From assembly GCF_001746295.1 (NCBI RefSeq), contig NZ_MJAH01000011.1, forward strand, positions 72,957 to 136,956: a DNA stretch of 64,000 nt, given 5' to 3'. The number at the start of each line of letters is the position of its first letter. Position 1 is the stretch's first letter. The notes under the pieces are model-generated. The model saw only the letters and a program-made list of their open reading frames with translations, was not told where the DNA came from and made no database searches. This document shows, piece by piece, positions 24,733-34,006 of this stretch. The stretch is from Streptomyces sp. LUP47B (GTDB lineage: Bacteria; Actinomycetota; Actinomycetes; Streptomycetales; Streptomycetaceae). The position numbers and the translations under genes were made by a program.

Positions 24733-25527
24733 TCACCCCACCCCTCGGCCCGAACCCGGCGCCGTGCCCAGCCACTTCGCGGCGGCCTCGGAGCGGCTCG
24801 CGCTGTGGAGCTTGGCGAAGATGCGGTTGATGTGGTTCTTGACCGTCTTCTCGCTGATGAAGCAGGCGGCGGCGATCTGCTGGTTGTTCATGCCGGATGC
24901 GATGAGGTTCATGATCTCCGCCTCCCTCGCGCTGAGTTGGAAACGCGACCTGTCCGATGACAACTGTCCCACAGGCGATTGCAGTTGCGAAAGCCCTTTA
25001 GGGGGAAACCCCATTGGAGCCACCGGGAGATGGGGATTTACGTGTGCATTCGCATCGCGTAGCTGGGTCAGCAGTGCGCTCGCCGCCGTGGGTGTGAGGT
25101 GGGTGCGGCCCTCCACGGTGTCCCGGACGGCCAGCACGAGCTGGTCCGCGGTGAACTCGCCGTGGACGAGGTAACCGTCGGCTCCCCTGCGCAATGCCTC
25201 CTGGACGGTCTCCGGCTCTCCGCTGTACGTCAGCATCAGCACCGGGGCGATCGGCACGAGGTACGGCAGCGCCGAGATCCCGTCGACGCCCGGCATGCGG
25301 AGGTCCAGGAGGATCACGTCGGGGCGGTGCCGGCTCGCGGCCTCGTACGCCTCGCGGCCGTCCGCCGCCTCCGCCACGACCGTGATGTCCTCGCGGCCCG
25401 TGAGGAGGGCGGTGAGGCCCGCTCGGACCACCGGGTTGTCGTCGGCGACGACGATCCGGACGGGGGTGGGCGGGGCCGTCGGGAACAGCGCGATCGGTGG
25501 GGTGGGGTGCTGGGGGTCGTCCGGCAT
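24733..25527 (-). CDS. LuxR-family (NarL-type) response regulator
   Basis: 264 residues. N-terminal receiver: VRIVVADDNPVVRAGL, phospho-acceptor Asp in VILLDLRMPGVDG, Lys/Thr switch region MLTYSGEPE (Thr present; the usual Lys position reads GADGYLVHG). C-terminal LuxR helix-turn-helix: LSAREAEIMNLIASGMNNQQ and ISEKTVKNHINRIFAKL. It pairs with the histidine kinase upstream (32 bases) and probably controls the pilus genes it is embedded in. Confidence 0.88.
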   Translation of the reverse strand: MPDDPQHPTPPIALFPTAPPTPVRIVVADDNPVVRAGLTALLTGREDITVVAEAADGREAYEAASRHRPDVILLDLRMPGVDGISALPYLVPIAPVLMLTYSGEPETVQEALRRGADGYLVHGEFTADQLVLAVRDTVEGRTHLTPTAASALLTQLRDANAHVNPHLPVAPMGFPPKGLSQLQSPVGQLSSDRSRFQLSAREAEIMNLIASGMNNQQIAAACFISEKTVKNHINRIFAKLHSASRSEAAAKWLGTAPGSGRGVG

Positions 25528-25559
25528 GTCGCGGCCTCCTCTCGTGGTGGGGCGGGGGG

Positions 25560-26894
25560 TCATCGGTCCGCCCGTGGGAGTGACAAGGGCAGTTCCAGGA
25601 GTACTTCGGTGCCCTTCGCGTCCGCGCCCTCGCCGATGCGGATACGGGCGCCCACCGACTCGGCGCGTTCCATCATGCCGACCAGGCCGAAGTGGCCGGA
25701 GCGGCGGAGTTCGTCGAGGGTGGTGTCCGGGGGGAGGCCGCGGCCGTCGTCCTGGACGCTGATGCTGAGCAGTTCGTGGTCGGGGTCCACGTCCGCGGTG
25801 ACGTCGATGCGCGTGGCATCGGCGTGCCGGTGGGCGTTCTCCATCGCCTCCTCGGTGATGGTGAGGAGTTGGCGGGCCACGGGGTGCGGGACGGCGAGCG
25901 CGGGGTGGGGGTGGGTGGGGGGCCGGTAGGTCGCCCGGAGGGTCGTACGGGCGCTGAAGTTCCTTGTGCGGGCGGCCAGTTCCTTGAGTACGTCCGTGGT
26001 GGGGGCCTGGTCCCGGCGCAGGTCTGTCAGGAGTTCGCGGGATTCTGTTGCCGCTCTGCGGGCCGCTCGGGCCACCAGACCGGCCTGTCGTTCCAGCAGG
26101 GCCGGGTCCGGGGCGGGGGCGGCCGCCGATGTCGCCAGGCCTTCGGCCGCCAGGGCCACGCCATGGAGGGTCTTCGCCACCGAGTCGTGCATCTCCCGTG
26201 CCAGACGGGCCCGTTCCTCGCTGATCGCCTCCGCCACCGCCAGGCGGGCCTTCATCGCGGTGAGGGCCTGGGTCGCCGTGCCGAAGCGCAGCAGGAGGTT
26301 GCGCAGGGTGGAGCCGACCGCGCCCGTGATCACGCAGAAGCCCGGCAGGAGAAGGATGTCGGCGGGCGTGGTGTTCGAGTGCGGGAGGGCTGTCTGGGCC
26401 AGGAGCAGGATCAGGGACTGCAGGGACGCGAAGACCGCGGCGCCTCGCCAGCTGTAGGCGATACCGGCGAGGAGAGGGGTACAGACGCTGACGTAGGCGA
26501 GCGTGGTGTCGGGGCCCGCGGAGATCAGGAGGAGGCTCGCGAAGAGGGTGTCCGCGGCGAGCAGGGTGGGGTGGCGCAGGAGGAGGGGGCCGAAGCGTTC
26601 CCAGTCCCTGAACAGGGCGTACGACACCATGAAGGTGACGACGACCGCCGCGCCGACCAGGCGGGTGCCGAGGCCGGGGTTGGCGTTGAGGAGGGCGGCG
26701 GGGGCGGCGAGGGCGATCATGGCCAGCCGGAAGCCGAAGACCTGGCGGCACATGGCCTGCAGGGCGTTGACCTGGATGTCCAGTGCGGGTGTGTCGGGGG
26801 CCCCCACCCGGCCTTCGCCCGGAGCGCCGTCGGCGGCCACGCCGCGCCCCCGCCCACGCCCCCACCCCGTCCTGCGCACACCCGTCATCGACAT
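25560..26894 (-). CDS. NarL-type sensor histidine kinase
   Basis: 444 residues. Several membrane helices occupy ~50-210 (LAMIALAAPAALL, LVGAAVVVTFMVSYALF, DTLFASLLLISAGP, FCVITGAVGSTL). HisKA_3 phospho-acceptor is in ARLAREMHDSVAKTLHGV; the ATPase has N-box EEAMENAHRHADAT and G-box QDDGRGLP. It lies between TadC and the regulator, in the same operon. No separate sensor domain is seen, so it may sense membrane state or pilin load. Confidence 0.86.
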   Translation of the reverse strand: MSMTGVRRTGWGRGRGRGVAADGAPGEGRVGAPDTPALDIQVNALQAMCRQVFGFRLAMIALAAPAALLNANPGLGTRLVGAAVVVTFMVSYALFRDWERFGPLLLRHPTLLAADTLFASLLLISAGPDTTLAYVSVCTPLLAGIAYSWRGAAVFASLQSLILLLAQTALPHSNTTPADILLLPGFCVITGAVGSTLRNLLLRFGTATQALTAMKARLAVAEAISEERARLAREMHDSVAKTLHGVALAAEGLATSAAAPAPDPALLERQAGLVARAARRAATESRELLTDLRRDQAPTTDVLKELAARTRNFSARTTLRATYRPPTHPHPALAVPHPVARQLLTITEEAMENAHRHADATRIDVTADVDPDHELLSISVQDDGRGLPPDTTLDELRRSGHFGLVGMMERAESVGARIRIGEGADAKGTEVLLELPLSLPRADR

Positions 26895-26904
26895 CGCCCG
26901 GCCC

Positions 26905-27795
26905 CTACTTCCCCGTGATCGTGCCGAAGTCGGTGCCCGAGCCGAGCAGCAGCCCCGCGGCCAGCAGAAGCATCGTGGCCGGGACCATGAAGGTGGTGAT
27001 CATCATGGTGGCCTTGGGGACCGCGCGGGCGGCCTTGCGGCGGGCGTTCTGGGCGTCCGTCCGGCGCATGTCCTTGGCCAGGGAGACCAGGGTGTCCACG
27101 ATGGGCGCGCCCAGTTCCTCGCCCTGCTGCAGTGCCGTCACGAACATCGCGACCTGTTCGGAGTCGTTGCGGCGGCGCAGCTCCGCAAAGGCCTGGCGGC
27201 GGCTCATGCCCAGGTCCATCTGGCGGAGCGTGATGCGCAGTTCGTCGGCCCAGGGGCCCTCGTACTTGGAGGCCACGCGGTCCAGCGCCTGGCGGAAGCC
27301 CAGGCCGGCGCTCACCACCACCGCGAGCACGTCCAGGAAGTCGGGGAGCGTGCGCTCGATGACGTCCTTCCTGACCCGGATCGCCGACCAGATGCCGACC
27401 TCCGTCCAGAACGCCCCGAAGGCCAGCAGGAGCAGGGCCACCAGGATCTGGCCGCGGAGAAGGAACACGAGGAAACCCAGGCCGCCGAGGAAGCCGTAGA
27501 CCGCCCTGCGGGCCGCGTAGCGATGGATGGTCAGACCGCCGGGGTTGCCCGCGAGGTCGATCCTGCGGCGGTACTTGGCGACCTGTTTGGGGCCCATCAG
27601 ACGCAGGACGGCGGGGGCGTAGCGCATGCCCATGCGGTCGATCAGGGAGTCCACCGCGCCGGTGCGGGTCGATCCGACCTCCAGTGCCAGCACCAGGTCG
27701 CTCGGCAGTTTCGCCTCCGCCCGGTACATCCGGATCCCGGCGAAGACGCCCCACACGCTCACGGCCATCAACAGGGCCAGTCCGATACCGATCAT
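26905..27795 (-). CDS. tadC: TadC, type II/IV secretion F-type membrane platform protein
   Basis: 296 residues with the T2SF domain: ERTLPDFLDVLAVVVSAGLG, membrane helices at both ends, MDLGMSRRQAFAELRRR and EELGAPIVDTLVSLAKDMR. It forms part of the inner platform for Flp pilus assembly together with TadB. I prefer the ATG at 27795 (GAGGGGG at proper distance) to a GTG six bases earlier. Confidence 0.88.
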   Translation of the reverse strand: MIGIGLALLMAVSVWGVFAGIRMYRAEAKLPSDLVLALEVGSTRTGAVDSLIDRMGMRYAPAVLRLMGPKQVAKYRRRIDLAGNPGGLTIHRYAARRAVYGFLGGLGFLVFLLRGQILVALLLLAFGAFWTEVGIWSAIRVRKDVIERTLPDFLDVLAVVVSAGLGFRQALDRVASKYEGPWADELRITLRQMDLGMSRRQAFAELRRRNDSEQVAMFVTALQQGEELGAPIVDTLVSLAKDMRRTDAQNARRKAARAVPKATMMITTFMVPATMLLLAAGLLLGSGTDFGTITGK

Positions 27796-27805
27796 GGCCA
27801 CCCCC

Positions 27806-28750
27806 TCAGACGTCGATCCGGGACAGGCGGCGGATCAGTATGAATCCGACCGCGTAGAGGGCGAATGCGATGATCACCGCCCCTTGGCCGAGCGGTGAGC
27901 CCGTCATGCGTTCCAGCGCGCCGTCCTTGACGCCGTTCATCAGGAACAGCGAGCCGATGCCCAGGACCGGGACGGCGTACGACGTCATGTTCACCTGGGA
28001 GAGCTGGGTGCGGACCTCGCGCCGGGTCTCCTTGCGCTCCTCCAGCGTCTCGGTCAGGTTCCGCAGGGCGCTGACCACCTGGCCGCCCGCCCGGCTCGAC
28101 AGCACCAGGGTCGTCACCAGGACCACCAGCTCCCGGGACGGCAGCCGCTTCGCCATCTCGTCCAGCGCGTCCTCCATCGACACGCCCACCGCCAACTGGT
28201 TGGCCACCTTCGCCAGTTCCTCCCCCGCCGGTGCCTCCAGCTCCTCCGCCGCCATGCCGATCGCGGTGCGCAGGGCGAGGCCCGCGTGGGTGGCGTTGGC
28301 CAGGATGCGGGCCAGTTCGGGGAGTTGGTTGATGAACTTCTCGATGCGCTTCTGCCGCTGCCAGTTGAGGAACTGCACCGCCGCCCACACGCCCGCCAGA
28401 CCGGCCAGCGGGCCGAAGAAGGGCGCCAGGGTCGCCTGGCCGACCAGCCACAGGCCTCCGACGAGCCCGATCATCGCGGCGAAGAACTCACCCGGTGTCA
28501 CGTCAAGGCCGGTCGCCGCCAGCCGGAGTTCCAGCTGCCTGCCGAACCGGGTGCGGCGCAGCCGGCGGTCCAGGTCGCGGAAGTGCCGGCGGCGGCCGGT
28601 GTACGACACCTGGCTCGCCGCCGACAACCGGTCGACCAGCGCCGCCCGCTGGGCCCGCCCCCTGGCGTAGAAGTGGACGCCCACGACGGCGAGCGCGCAG
28701 GTCACCAGGGTGGCGCCGATGGTGAGCGTGACTAGGGTCTGGAGGTCCAT
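27806..28750 (-). CDS. tadB: TadB, type II/IV secretion F-type membrane platform protein
   Basis: 314 residues. N-terminal helix TIGATLVTCALAVVGVHFYA, a soluble part, then the T2SF core INQLPELARILANATHAGLA and GVSMEDALDEMAKRLPSREL with C-terminal helices (AVIIAFALYAVGFILIRR). It partners TadC. Lies 11 bases after the ATPase gene. Confidence 0.88.
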   Translation of the reverse strand: MDLQTLVTLTIGATLVTCALAVVGVHFYARGRAQRAALVDRLSAASQVSYTGRRRHFRDLDRRLRRTRFGRQLELRLAATGLDVTPGEFFAAMIGLVGGLWLVGQATLAPFFGPLAGLAGVWAAVQFLNWQRQKRIEKFINQLPELARILANATHAGLALRTAIGMAAEELEAPAGEELAKVANQLAVGVSMEDALDEMAKRLPSRELVVLVTTLVLSSRAGGQVVSALRNLTETLEERKETRREVRTQLSQVNMTSYAVPVLGIGSLFLMNGVKDGALERMTGSPLGQGAVIIAFALYAVGFILIRRLSRIDV

Positions 28751-28761
28751 GGGGGTGGGTC

Positions 28762-30099
28762 CTACCTGGCTTCTCGGATGGCCAACTGGTTCGCGGACTG
28801 GGCCACGCCGAAGGCCTGGGGGGTGGGCTGGCTCGCCATGTAGAGGCGGTCGACGGCACGGCGCGGAAGCGGGAAGTACTCGAACCGGCCGTAGATCCGG
28901 CCGTCCGCCGCCATGGGCTGGGCGTCGAAGCGGGCCACCGTGGCCAGCCGGTACGGCTCGCTGCCGTGGCTGTCGAGCAGGGCGATCTCGGTGATCCGGC
29001 GGGCGCCGTCGGCGAACCGGGTGAGCTGGATGATCACGTCGACCGCGCTGTTGATCTGGTCGTGCAGCGCCTCGAAGGGGATCTCCACCTCCGACATCGA
29101 CGCCAGGGTCTTCAGCCGCATCAGCGCGTCCTCCGCGCTGTTGGCGTGGACGGTGGCGAGGGAGCCGTCGTGGCCCGTCGACATCGCCTGGAGCATGTCG
29201 AGGGACTCACCGCCGCGGACCTCGCCGACCACGATCCGGTCGGGGCGCATGCGCAGCGAGTTGCGGACCAGGTCGCGGATGGTGACCCGGCCCTGGCCCT
29301 CCACGTTCGGCGGGCGCGACTCGAGGCGGACCACGTGCCGTTGCTGGAGCTGGAGTTCGGCGGAGTCCTCGATGGTGATGATCCGGTCGCCCTCGGGGAT
29401 GAGCCCGGACAGCGCGTTGAGCAGGGTCGTCTTTCCCGTGCCCGTCGCGCCCGACACGATGATGTTGAAGCGTGCCTGCACCAGGCCCGCCAGCAGGTAC
29501 AGCATGTTCTCGTCGAGCGAGCCGAATCCGACCAGTTCCTGCAGCGTGTAGGAGCGGGGGAAGCGGCGGATCGTGAGGATCGCGCCGGTCAGGGAGAGCG
29601 GCGGGATGATGACGTTCACCCGCTCGCCGGACGGGAGGCGCGCGTCGACCATCGGGTTCGTCTCGTCCACGCGCCGGTTGACCGTGGAGACTATTCGCTC
29701 GATGGTCTGCATCAGCTGGTCGTGGGACGGGAAGCGCAGCGGCAACTGCTCGACGCGGCCGGCGCGTTCGACGAAGATCGAGTCCGGACCGTTGACCATG
29801 ATCTCGGTGATGGAGGCGTCTTCGAGCAGTGGTTCCAGGATGCCGAGGCCGAGCGCTTCGTCGACCACCCGCCGGATGAGCTGCGAGCGTTCGACCGTCG
29901 ACAGGACGGGTCCCTCACGGCTGATGATGTGCCCGAGCACCCGCTCCAGACGGGCCCGTCGCTCGGCGGCCGCCAGCGAACTCATCTCCGCGAGGTCGAT
30001 CTCCTCCAGGAGCTTGGCCCGGTAGGAGGCGACGAGGTGGCCGTCCTCGCCCCGGCTGCCGTTCTCCTCGGGGGTGTTGATGCGGGACCGCAGACTCAT
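28762..30099 (-). CDS. tadA: TadA/CpaF pilus assembly ATPase
   Basis: 445-residue hexameric secretion ATPase. N-terminal domain with EPLLEDASITEIMVNGPDSI; Walker A SGATGTGKTTLLNAL (~215-223); IITIEDSAELQL; Walker B region RPDRIVVGEVRGGESLDML; His box TGHDGSLATVHANS. It powers extension, and perhaps retraction, of the Flp pilus. 12-base gap to TadB. Confidence 0.93.
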   Translation of the reverse strand: MSLRSRINTPEENGSRGEDGHLVASYRAKLLEEIDLAEMSSLAAAERRARLERVLGHIISREGPVLSTVERSQLIRRVVDEALGLGILEPLLEDASITEIMVNGPDSIFVERAGRVEQLPLRFPSHDQLMQTIERIVSTVNRRVDETNPMVDARLPSGERVNVIIPPLSLTGAILTIRRFPRSYTLQELVGFGSLDENMLYLLAGLVQARFNIIVSGATGTGKTTLLNALSGLIPEGDRIITIEDSAELQLQQRHVVRLESRPPNVEGQGRVTIRDLVRNSLRMRPDRIVVGEVRGGESLDMLQAMSTGHDGSLATVHANSAEDALMRLKTLASMSEVEIPFEALHDQINSAVDVIIQLTRFADGARRITEIALLDSHGSEPYRLATVARFDAQPMAADGRIYGRFEYFPLPRRAVDRLYMASQPTPQAFGVAQSANQLAIREAR

Positions 30100-30111
30100 G
30101 AGGTACCTCGT

Positions 30112-30465
30112 TCAGTGGTCGAGCGGCATGGTGGCGGTCTTGACGGCTGGATCGAAGTCCCAGCCGGGGACGATCGACGGGATCTGGACGGTGGCGGTGA
30201 CGGTGACCGAGTCGCCGCCGCCGCCCTCGGCGCAGTCGACGGACAGCCAGTCGCTGATCGCGTTCACACAGCCGTCCTGCGCGCTCAGGTCCAGCGAGGC
30301 GGCCCGCGCCCCGGCCCTGGCCGCCGTACCGGCCTGCTGGGCGGTGTAGGCGATGAGCCCGATCTGGACGCCCGCCATGGCGACGAGGATCAGGATCGGG
30401 ATGAAGCCCAGGTACTCGAGGGCCACCTGGCCGCGGTCGCGAGGGCTTTTCCGGGAGTACGACAT
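30112..30465 (-). CDS. TadE-like minor pilin (1)
   Basis: 117 residues. RDRGQVALEYLGFIPILILV gives the TadE motif with Glu in the processed helix, followed by a membrane helix and AGTAARAGARAASL. The outer part has a cysteine pair (DGCVNAI, VDCAEGG). One base separates its ATG from the previous stop, so it is coupled to the next TadE-like gene upstream. Confidence 0.8.
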   Translation of the reverse strand: MSYSRKSPRDRGQVALEYLGFIPILILVAMAGVQIGLIAYTAQQAGTAARAGARAASLDLSAQDGCVNAISDWLSVDCAEGGGGDSVTVTATVQIPSIVPGWDFDPAVKTATMPLDH

Positions 30466-30466
30466 C

Positions 30467-30838
30467 TCAGTCCTTGTCCTCCTCCACGGCGCCCGCGTGT
30501 CCGTCGACCTGGAAGGGGAATGCGATCGAGCCCGGGAAGAGGACGGGGACGCGCAGGTGCACATCGGCCGTGACGTAGCCGCCGCCGGTGGCGCAGTCCA
30601 CCTGGCCGGTCCAGGCGCCGGGCAGCTTGTCCAGTCCCGCCTGCTCGCACGCGGCCTCCCGCTCCCCCGGCGGCGCCGCCGTCGCGGCCCGTACCGCCTC
30701 GTCCGCAGCATTCCCCGCGAGCGTGTACGTGTATCCCAGGAGCACGAACTGCCACAGCAACACGAGCGTGATCAGGATCAGCGGGGTCATCCCGAGGAAC
30801 TCGACGGTCACCTGTCCCTCGTCCCGCCGCTCGCTCAC
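30467..30838 (-). CDS. TadE-like minor pilin (2)
   Basis: 123 residues. DEGQVTVEFLGMTPLILITL is the TadE-type N-terminus, then a membrane helix and AGNAADEAVRAATA; cysteines in AACEQAGL and VDCATGGG. GTG start overlaps the CpaE-like stop (GTGA). Paired with the next gene as two minor pilins. Confidence 0.8.
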   Translation of the reverse strand: MSERRDEGQVTVEFLGMTPLILITLVLLWQFVLLGYTYTLAGNAADEAVRAATAAPPGEREAACEQAGLDKLPGAWTGQVDCATGGGYVTADVHLRVPVLFPGSIAFPFQVDGHAGAVEEDKD

Positions 30839-32085
30839 CTCCCGAGCTCCTTGCGCCGCCGGAAGGTCAGAGCGCCGCGCTCCCGGCCGCCGTTGCGATG
30901 GGAGTTCGCCTCCGAGCCCTTGACGAGGCCCAGTTCACCGGCGAGCGTCCACAGGGCCTGCTTCACCGTGCCCTTGGCGTCGAGTTCGTGGACCCGGCCC
31001 GCGTCCACCGCGCCCTGGAGCTCCTTGAAGTTCGCCGGGATCACGGTCGCCGCGACGCCGGTACCGGTGATCTTCTGGATGAGCGCGGGCTGGATCTCCG
31101 TACCGCGGCTGTGCCGGTTGACGACGACGGTGGTCTCCTCGGCCTTGCGGACCTGGAGGCGGTCCCACATGCGCACGGCACGCTTGGCGCCGCGGACCGC
31201 GACCACGTCGGGCGTGGTGACCAGCAGGGCCGTGTCGGCCATCTCCACGACCGCCGCGCCCGCCCCGCTGAGCTGTGCCCCGCAGTCGACCACGACGACC
31301 TCGTAGCGGGAGCGCAGTGCGCTCACGATCTGGCGGGCGGCGCGCTCGGTGACCTCCTCGCCGCGTTCGCCCTCGCCGGGGGCGAGCAGCAGCGCGAGGC
31401 CCGTGTCGTGGGAGAAGACGGCGTCGGCGAGGACGCGTGGGGAGATGTCGGTGATGGTGGCGAGGTCGGCGACCGAGCGGCGGAACTGGACGTCCAGATA
31501 GGAGGCGACGTCACCGGTCTGCAGGTCCATGTCGAGCAGGGCGGTGGTGCGGCCGGAGGCCTGGGCGGCGAGGGCGAGCTGGATGGCGGTCGTGGTGGCG
31601 CCGACGCCGCCCTTCGCGCCGCTGACCGTGACGACGGTGCCGCCGACGCCGGTGAACACGTCGGTGGCGGCGCCGAGGTGCCGTCGTACGCCCACCGACC
31701 ACTGGGCGACCGCGTGCACCCGGGTGGCGAGCTCCTCGTAGCCGAGCGGGAGGGAGATCAGACCGCGGGCGCCGTAGTCCATGGCGGCCTGGAAGAGGCC
31801 TGGGCCGACGTCGGAGGTGACGAGGATGACGCCGACGGCCGGGAAGCGCAGGGCGACCTCACGGATCAGCTCCAGGGCCGGGACGGGCCCGATCCGCTCG
31901 TGCACCACGACGACCTCGGGCAGCTCGTCGATGGACTCGGACGCCAGGCGTGCGAGGGTGTCGATGAGCTGGGTGGAGTCGGTCACCGGGACGACCGGCT
32001 CGGCGTCCGGGAGCTGGCTGAGCAGGGTGGTGAGGGAGCGGACCGCGTCCGCGTCGCCGACGGCCGGAAGGATCCTCGTGGGCAT
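30835..32085 (-). CDS. cpaE: CpaE-like MinD/ParA-family ATPase
   Basis: 416 residues. N-terminal response-regulator-like fold without the phosphate-site Asp (PEVVVVHERIGPVPALELIR, ILVTSDVG), then a MinD-type ATPase with deviant Walker A SGAKGGVGATTTAIQL and LLDMDLQTGDVASYL. CpaE proteins place or localise the pilus machine. In Streptomyces this type has been called septum-site-determining-like. Upstream of the TadE pair and coupled to it. Confidence 0.87.
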   Translation of the reverse strand: MPTRILPAVGDADAVRSLTTLLSQLPDAEPVVPVTDSTQLIDTLARLASESIDELPEVVVVHERIGPVPALELIREVALRFPAVGVILVTSDVGPGLFQAAMDYGARGLISLPLGYEELATRVHAVAQWSVGVRRHLGAATDVFTGVGGTVVTVSGAKGGVGATTTAIQLALAAQASGRTTALLDMDLQTGDVASYLDVQFRRSVADLATITDISPRVLADAVFSHDTGLALLLAPGEGERGEEVTERAARQIVSALRSRYEVVVVDCGAQLSGAGAAVVEMADTALLVTTPDVVAVRGAKRAVRMWDRLQVRKAEETTVVVNRHSRGTEIQPALIQKITGTGVAATVIPANFKELQGAVDAGRVHELDAKGTVKQALWTLAGELGLVKGSEANSHRNGGRERGALTFRRRKELGR

Positions 32086-32094
32086 GGCGGCCTC

Positions 32095-32802
32095 TCACTT
32101 GTCCTTCGCGAGTTCGTACGTGCGCTCCCGCTCGGGCACGGTCCCGGTCTCGCCCGGCGCGACCAGCGCGAGCCGGACCCGCTTGGCGAACGACTCGGCG
32201 TACGTGATGCGCTGGGCGTCGAGGGCGGAGAGGGCGAAGGTGATGGGGCGGGCCTCGGTCGCCGCGCGGGTGCGGTCGTCGGCGTCCGGCTGGAGCGGGG
32301 TGAGGTCGCCGACATCGAGGACCCGCGCGTTCGTCACGATGATCTTGGACTGGTCGGGATCACCCTCCTTCTGCCCTTCGAAGGTGGCGTACACGTTGAC
32401 CGCGGAGCCCGGCGTGATCTTGCCGGCGACGCCGGTCGCCGCGTCGATCATGATGGCGACCTCCTGCTGCCCGGGCTGCAGAGCGGGCTGATCGACGATC
32501 ATGTCGCTCTGCAGCAGGGAGCCCTTCTTCAGGGTCGTCACGGCGATCTTGTCGCGGACGGCGGCGAGGTCGGTGATCGCGTTGGCCGACAGCCAGCGCT
32601 TGGGCATCTCGGTCTTCTCGAACTGCGCCGCGGTGAGCCGGGTGTAGGGCTCGATGTCCTTCTTGACCTCGTACGCCGTGACCTCGGGGCCGACCTTGGA
32701 CTTCGCGTCGTCGATGACGGAGAGCACGCCGGCGAAGGCCGCGAGGGCGCCCAGGACCGACAGGAGCAGGAGTATCACGCCGCGGCGCTGACGGGAGTTC
32801 AT
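32095..32802 (-). CDS. cpaB: CpaB/SAF-domain pilus protein
   Basis: 235 residues. N-terminal membrane helix (GVILLLLSVLGALAAFAGVL), then a SAF domain: KKDIEPYTRLTAAQFEKTEM and LKKGSLLQSDMIVDQPALQP, followed by the RcpC/CpaB domain EVAIMIDAATGVAGKITPGS. Typical Flp pilus component exposed outside the membrane. 9 bases before the CpaE-like gene. Confidence 0.87.
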   Translation of the reverse strand: MNSRQRRGVILLLLSVLGALAAFAGVLSVIDDAKSKVGPEVTAYEVKKDIEPYTRLTAAQFEKTEMPKRWLSANAITDLAAVRDKIAVTTLKKGSLLQSDMIVDQPALQPGQQEVAIMIDAATGVAGKITPGSAVNVYATFEGQKEGDPDQSKIIVTNARVLDVGDLTPLQPDADDRTRAATEARPITFALSALDAQRITYAESFAKRVRLALVAPGETGTVPERERTYELAKDK

Positions 32803-32868
32803 GAACCGTACAACCTCGTTGGGGGGCTCGGTCGAGCGGAATCGGGGACGGGGGCGATCCGGTACGGC

Positions 32869-33750
32869 TCACCCGGCGGGCAGTTGGTGCTGTCGCTGCT
32901 GTGGAACGGGTGTCACGGGAGCGGTGGCCGAACAGAACACACAGCGGTCACCGATGACGTCGATACCGCACCAGTGACAGATGTTCTGCCGTACCGAGGT
33001 GACCAGTTGGTAAAGGACGGACAGGTCGGGCAGGAAGCTGCAGAACTCGATCAGCTTGCCGGTGCCCCACCACTCGGCGGACTCCGCGGGCAGCGGGCTC
33101 TCGCGCAGCCCCTGGATCCGCCAGGACTTGGCCAGCGTCCCGGAGACCCAGTCGGACTGGAGCTGACCGCGGGCGACCAGCATCGAGGTGGCGAACTCCG
33201 GGCCGGCGAGCGTGGCGTCCGGCGCGATCCTGACGAGCTGCGGCTGGGGATGGGCGAGCACGGCGAACTGGCTGCCCGGCACCCAGGACTTGGCGTGCGA
33301 CTTCAGGCCTACGGGGACCCGGTCGAGCTTGGCCACCGAACCGAGGAGCGCGCCCGCGTGGATGTAGTGGGTGAGCAGCCGGCCGGCCGAGGCGAGGACG
33401 CCGGGACTGAGGTCGCAGGAGGCGAGCTGTCTCAACTGGCGGGCGAGGACGGCGACCCCGAGGGGTGGCAGTTCGGGCTGGAACAGGGCGATCCGGTCGC
33501 TCTCCAGGAGGGACCGCACGGTGCGCAGCCGCTGGCCCACCGCCGGGGGCACGGCACGGGAGTACACGACGATGACGTGACCGTGCTGGTCGATCAGCGT
33601 CTGGAGGGCGGCGAGCGAGTGGTCGAGCGGCTGCCGGCCGAGGCCGTCGAGCACGACGGCGGGCAGGGTCCGTTCGTCCTGCGCCGGCAGCGCCATGTCG
33701 GCACCGGTCACGGCGATGGCAGTTGGCACGCGCAGCTCCCCGTATCCCAT
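32869..33750 (-). CDS. Conserved hypothetical protein with C-terminal zinc ribbon, head of pilus operon
   Basis: 293 residues, soluble. The fold is not recognised. A C-terminal four-cysteine motif (CHWCG then DRCVFC) is a zinc-ribbon candidate. It is first in the minus-strand pilus locus, 66 bases before cpaB, so it may be an accessory or regulatory protein of the pilus; no more can be said. Confidence 0.6.
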   Translation of the reverse strand: MGYGELRVPTAIAVTGADMALPAQDERTLPAVVLDGLGRQPLDHSLAALQTLIDQHGHVIVVYSRAVPPAVGQRLRTVRSLLESDRIALFQPELPPLGVAVLARQLRQLASCDLSPGVLASAGRLLTHYIHAGALLGSVAKLDRVPVGLKSHAKSWVPGSQFAVLAHPQPQLVRIAPDATLAGPEFATSMLVARGQLQSDWVSGTLAKSWRIQGLRESPLPAESAEWWGTGKLIEFCSFLPDLSVLYQLVTSVRQNICHWCGIDVIGDRCVFCSATAPVTPVPQQRQHQLPAG

Positions 33751-33970
33751 GCCCGTGGGTCCGACGGATCACTCCGGCGCACCCGGTCGACTTCACTGCG
33801 TGACTACCTGAGCACTGTAACCACGGCTCTATGGCCGGAGAACAGCGATTCTGTGACTTCCTGGCCTGCGCGAGGGATCAAAAGCGGGCGATTACTGCCC
33901 AGATGGGGCGCACTTGCCACGTGCGCGGGCCGGAGAAAGGCCGGTTGCGTACCCATCACTGACGACATCC

Positions 33971-33997
33971 TTGACAGCGGGATTGGTCTGGACCAAC
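33971..33997 (+). promoter_or_regulatory. DasR-like operator (dre) with -35-like TTGACA, chitinase upstream region
   Basis: TTGGTCTGGACCAA (33983-33996) is a perfect palindrome apart from its central two bases and matches the Streptomyces dre consensus around TGGTCTAGACCA. A TTGACA box sits at 33971-33976. The site is only 10 bases before the chosen ATG. DasR, a GntR regulator that responds to glucosamine-6-phosphate, represses chitin-use genes, so this chitinase is probably in its regulon. Confidence 0.75.
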
Positions 33998-34006
33998 TCT
34001 CTTGTC

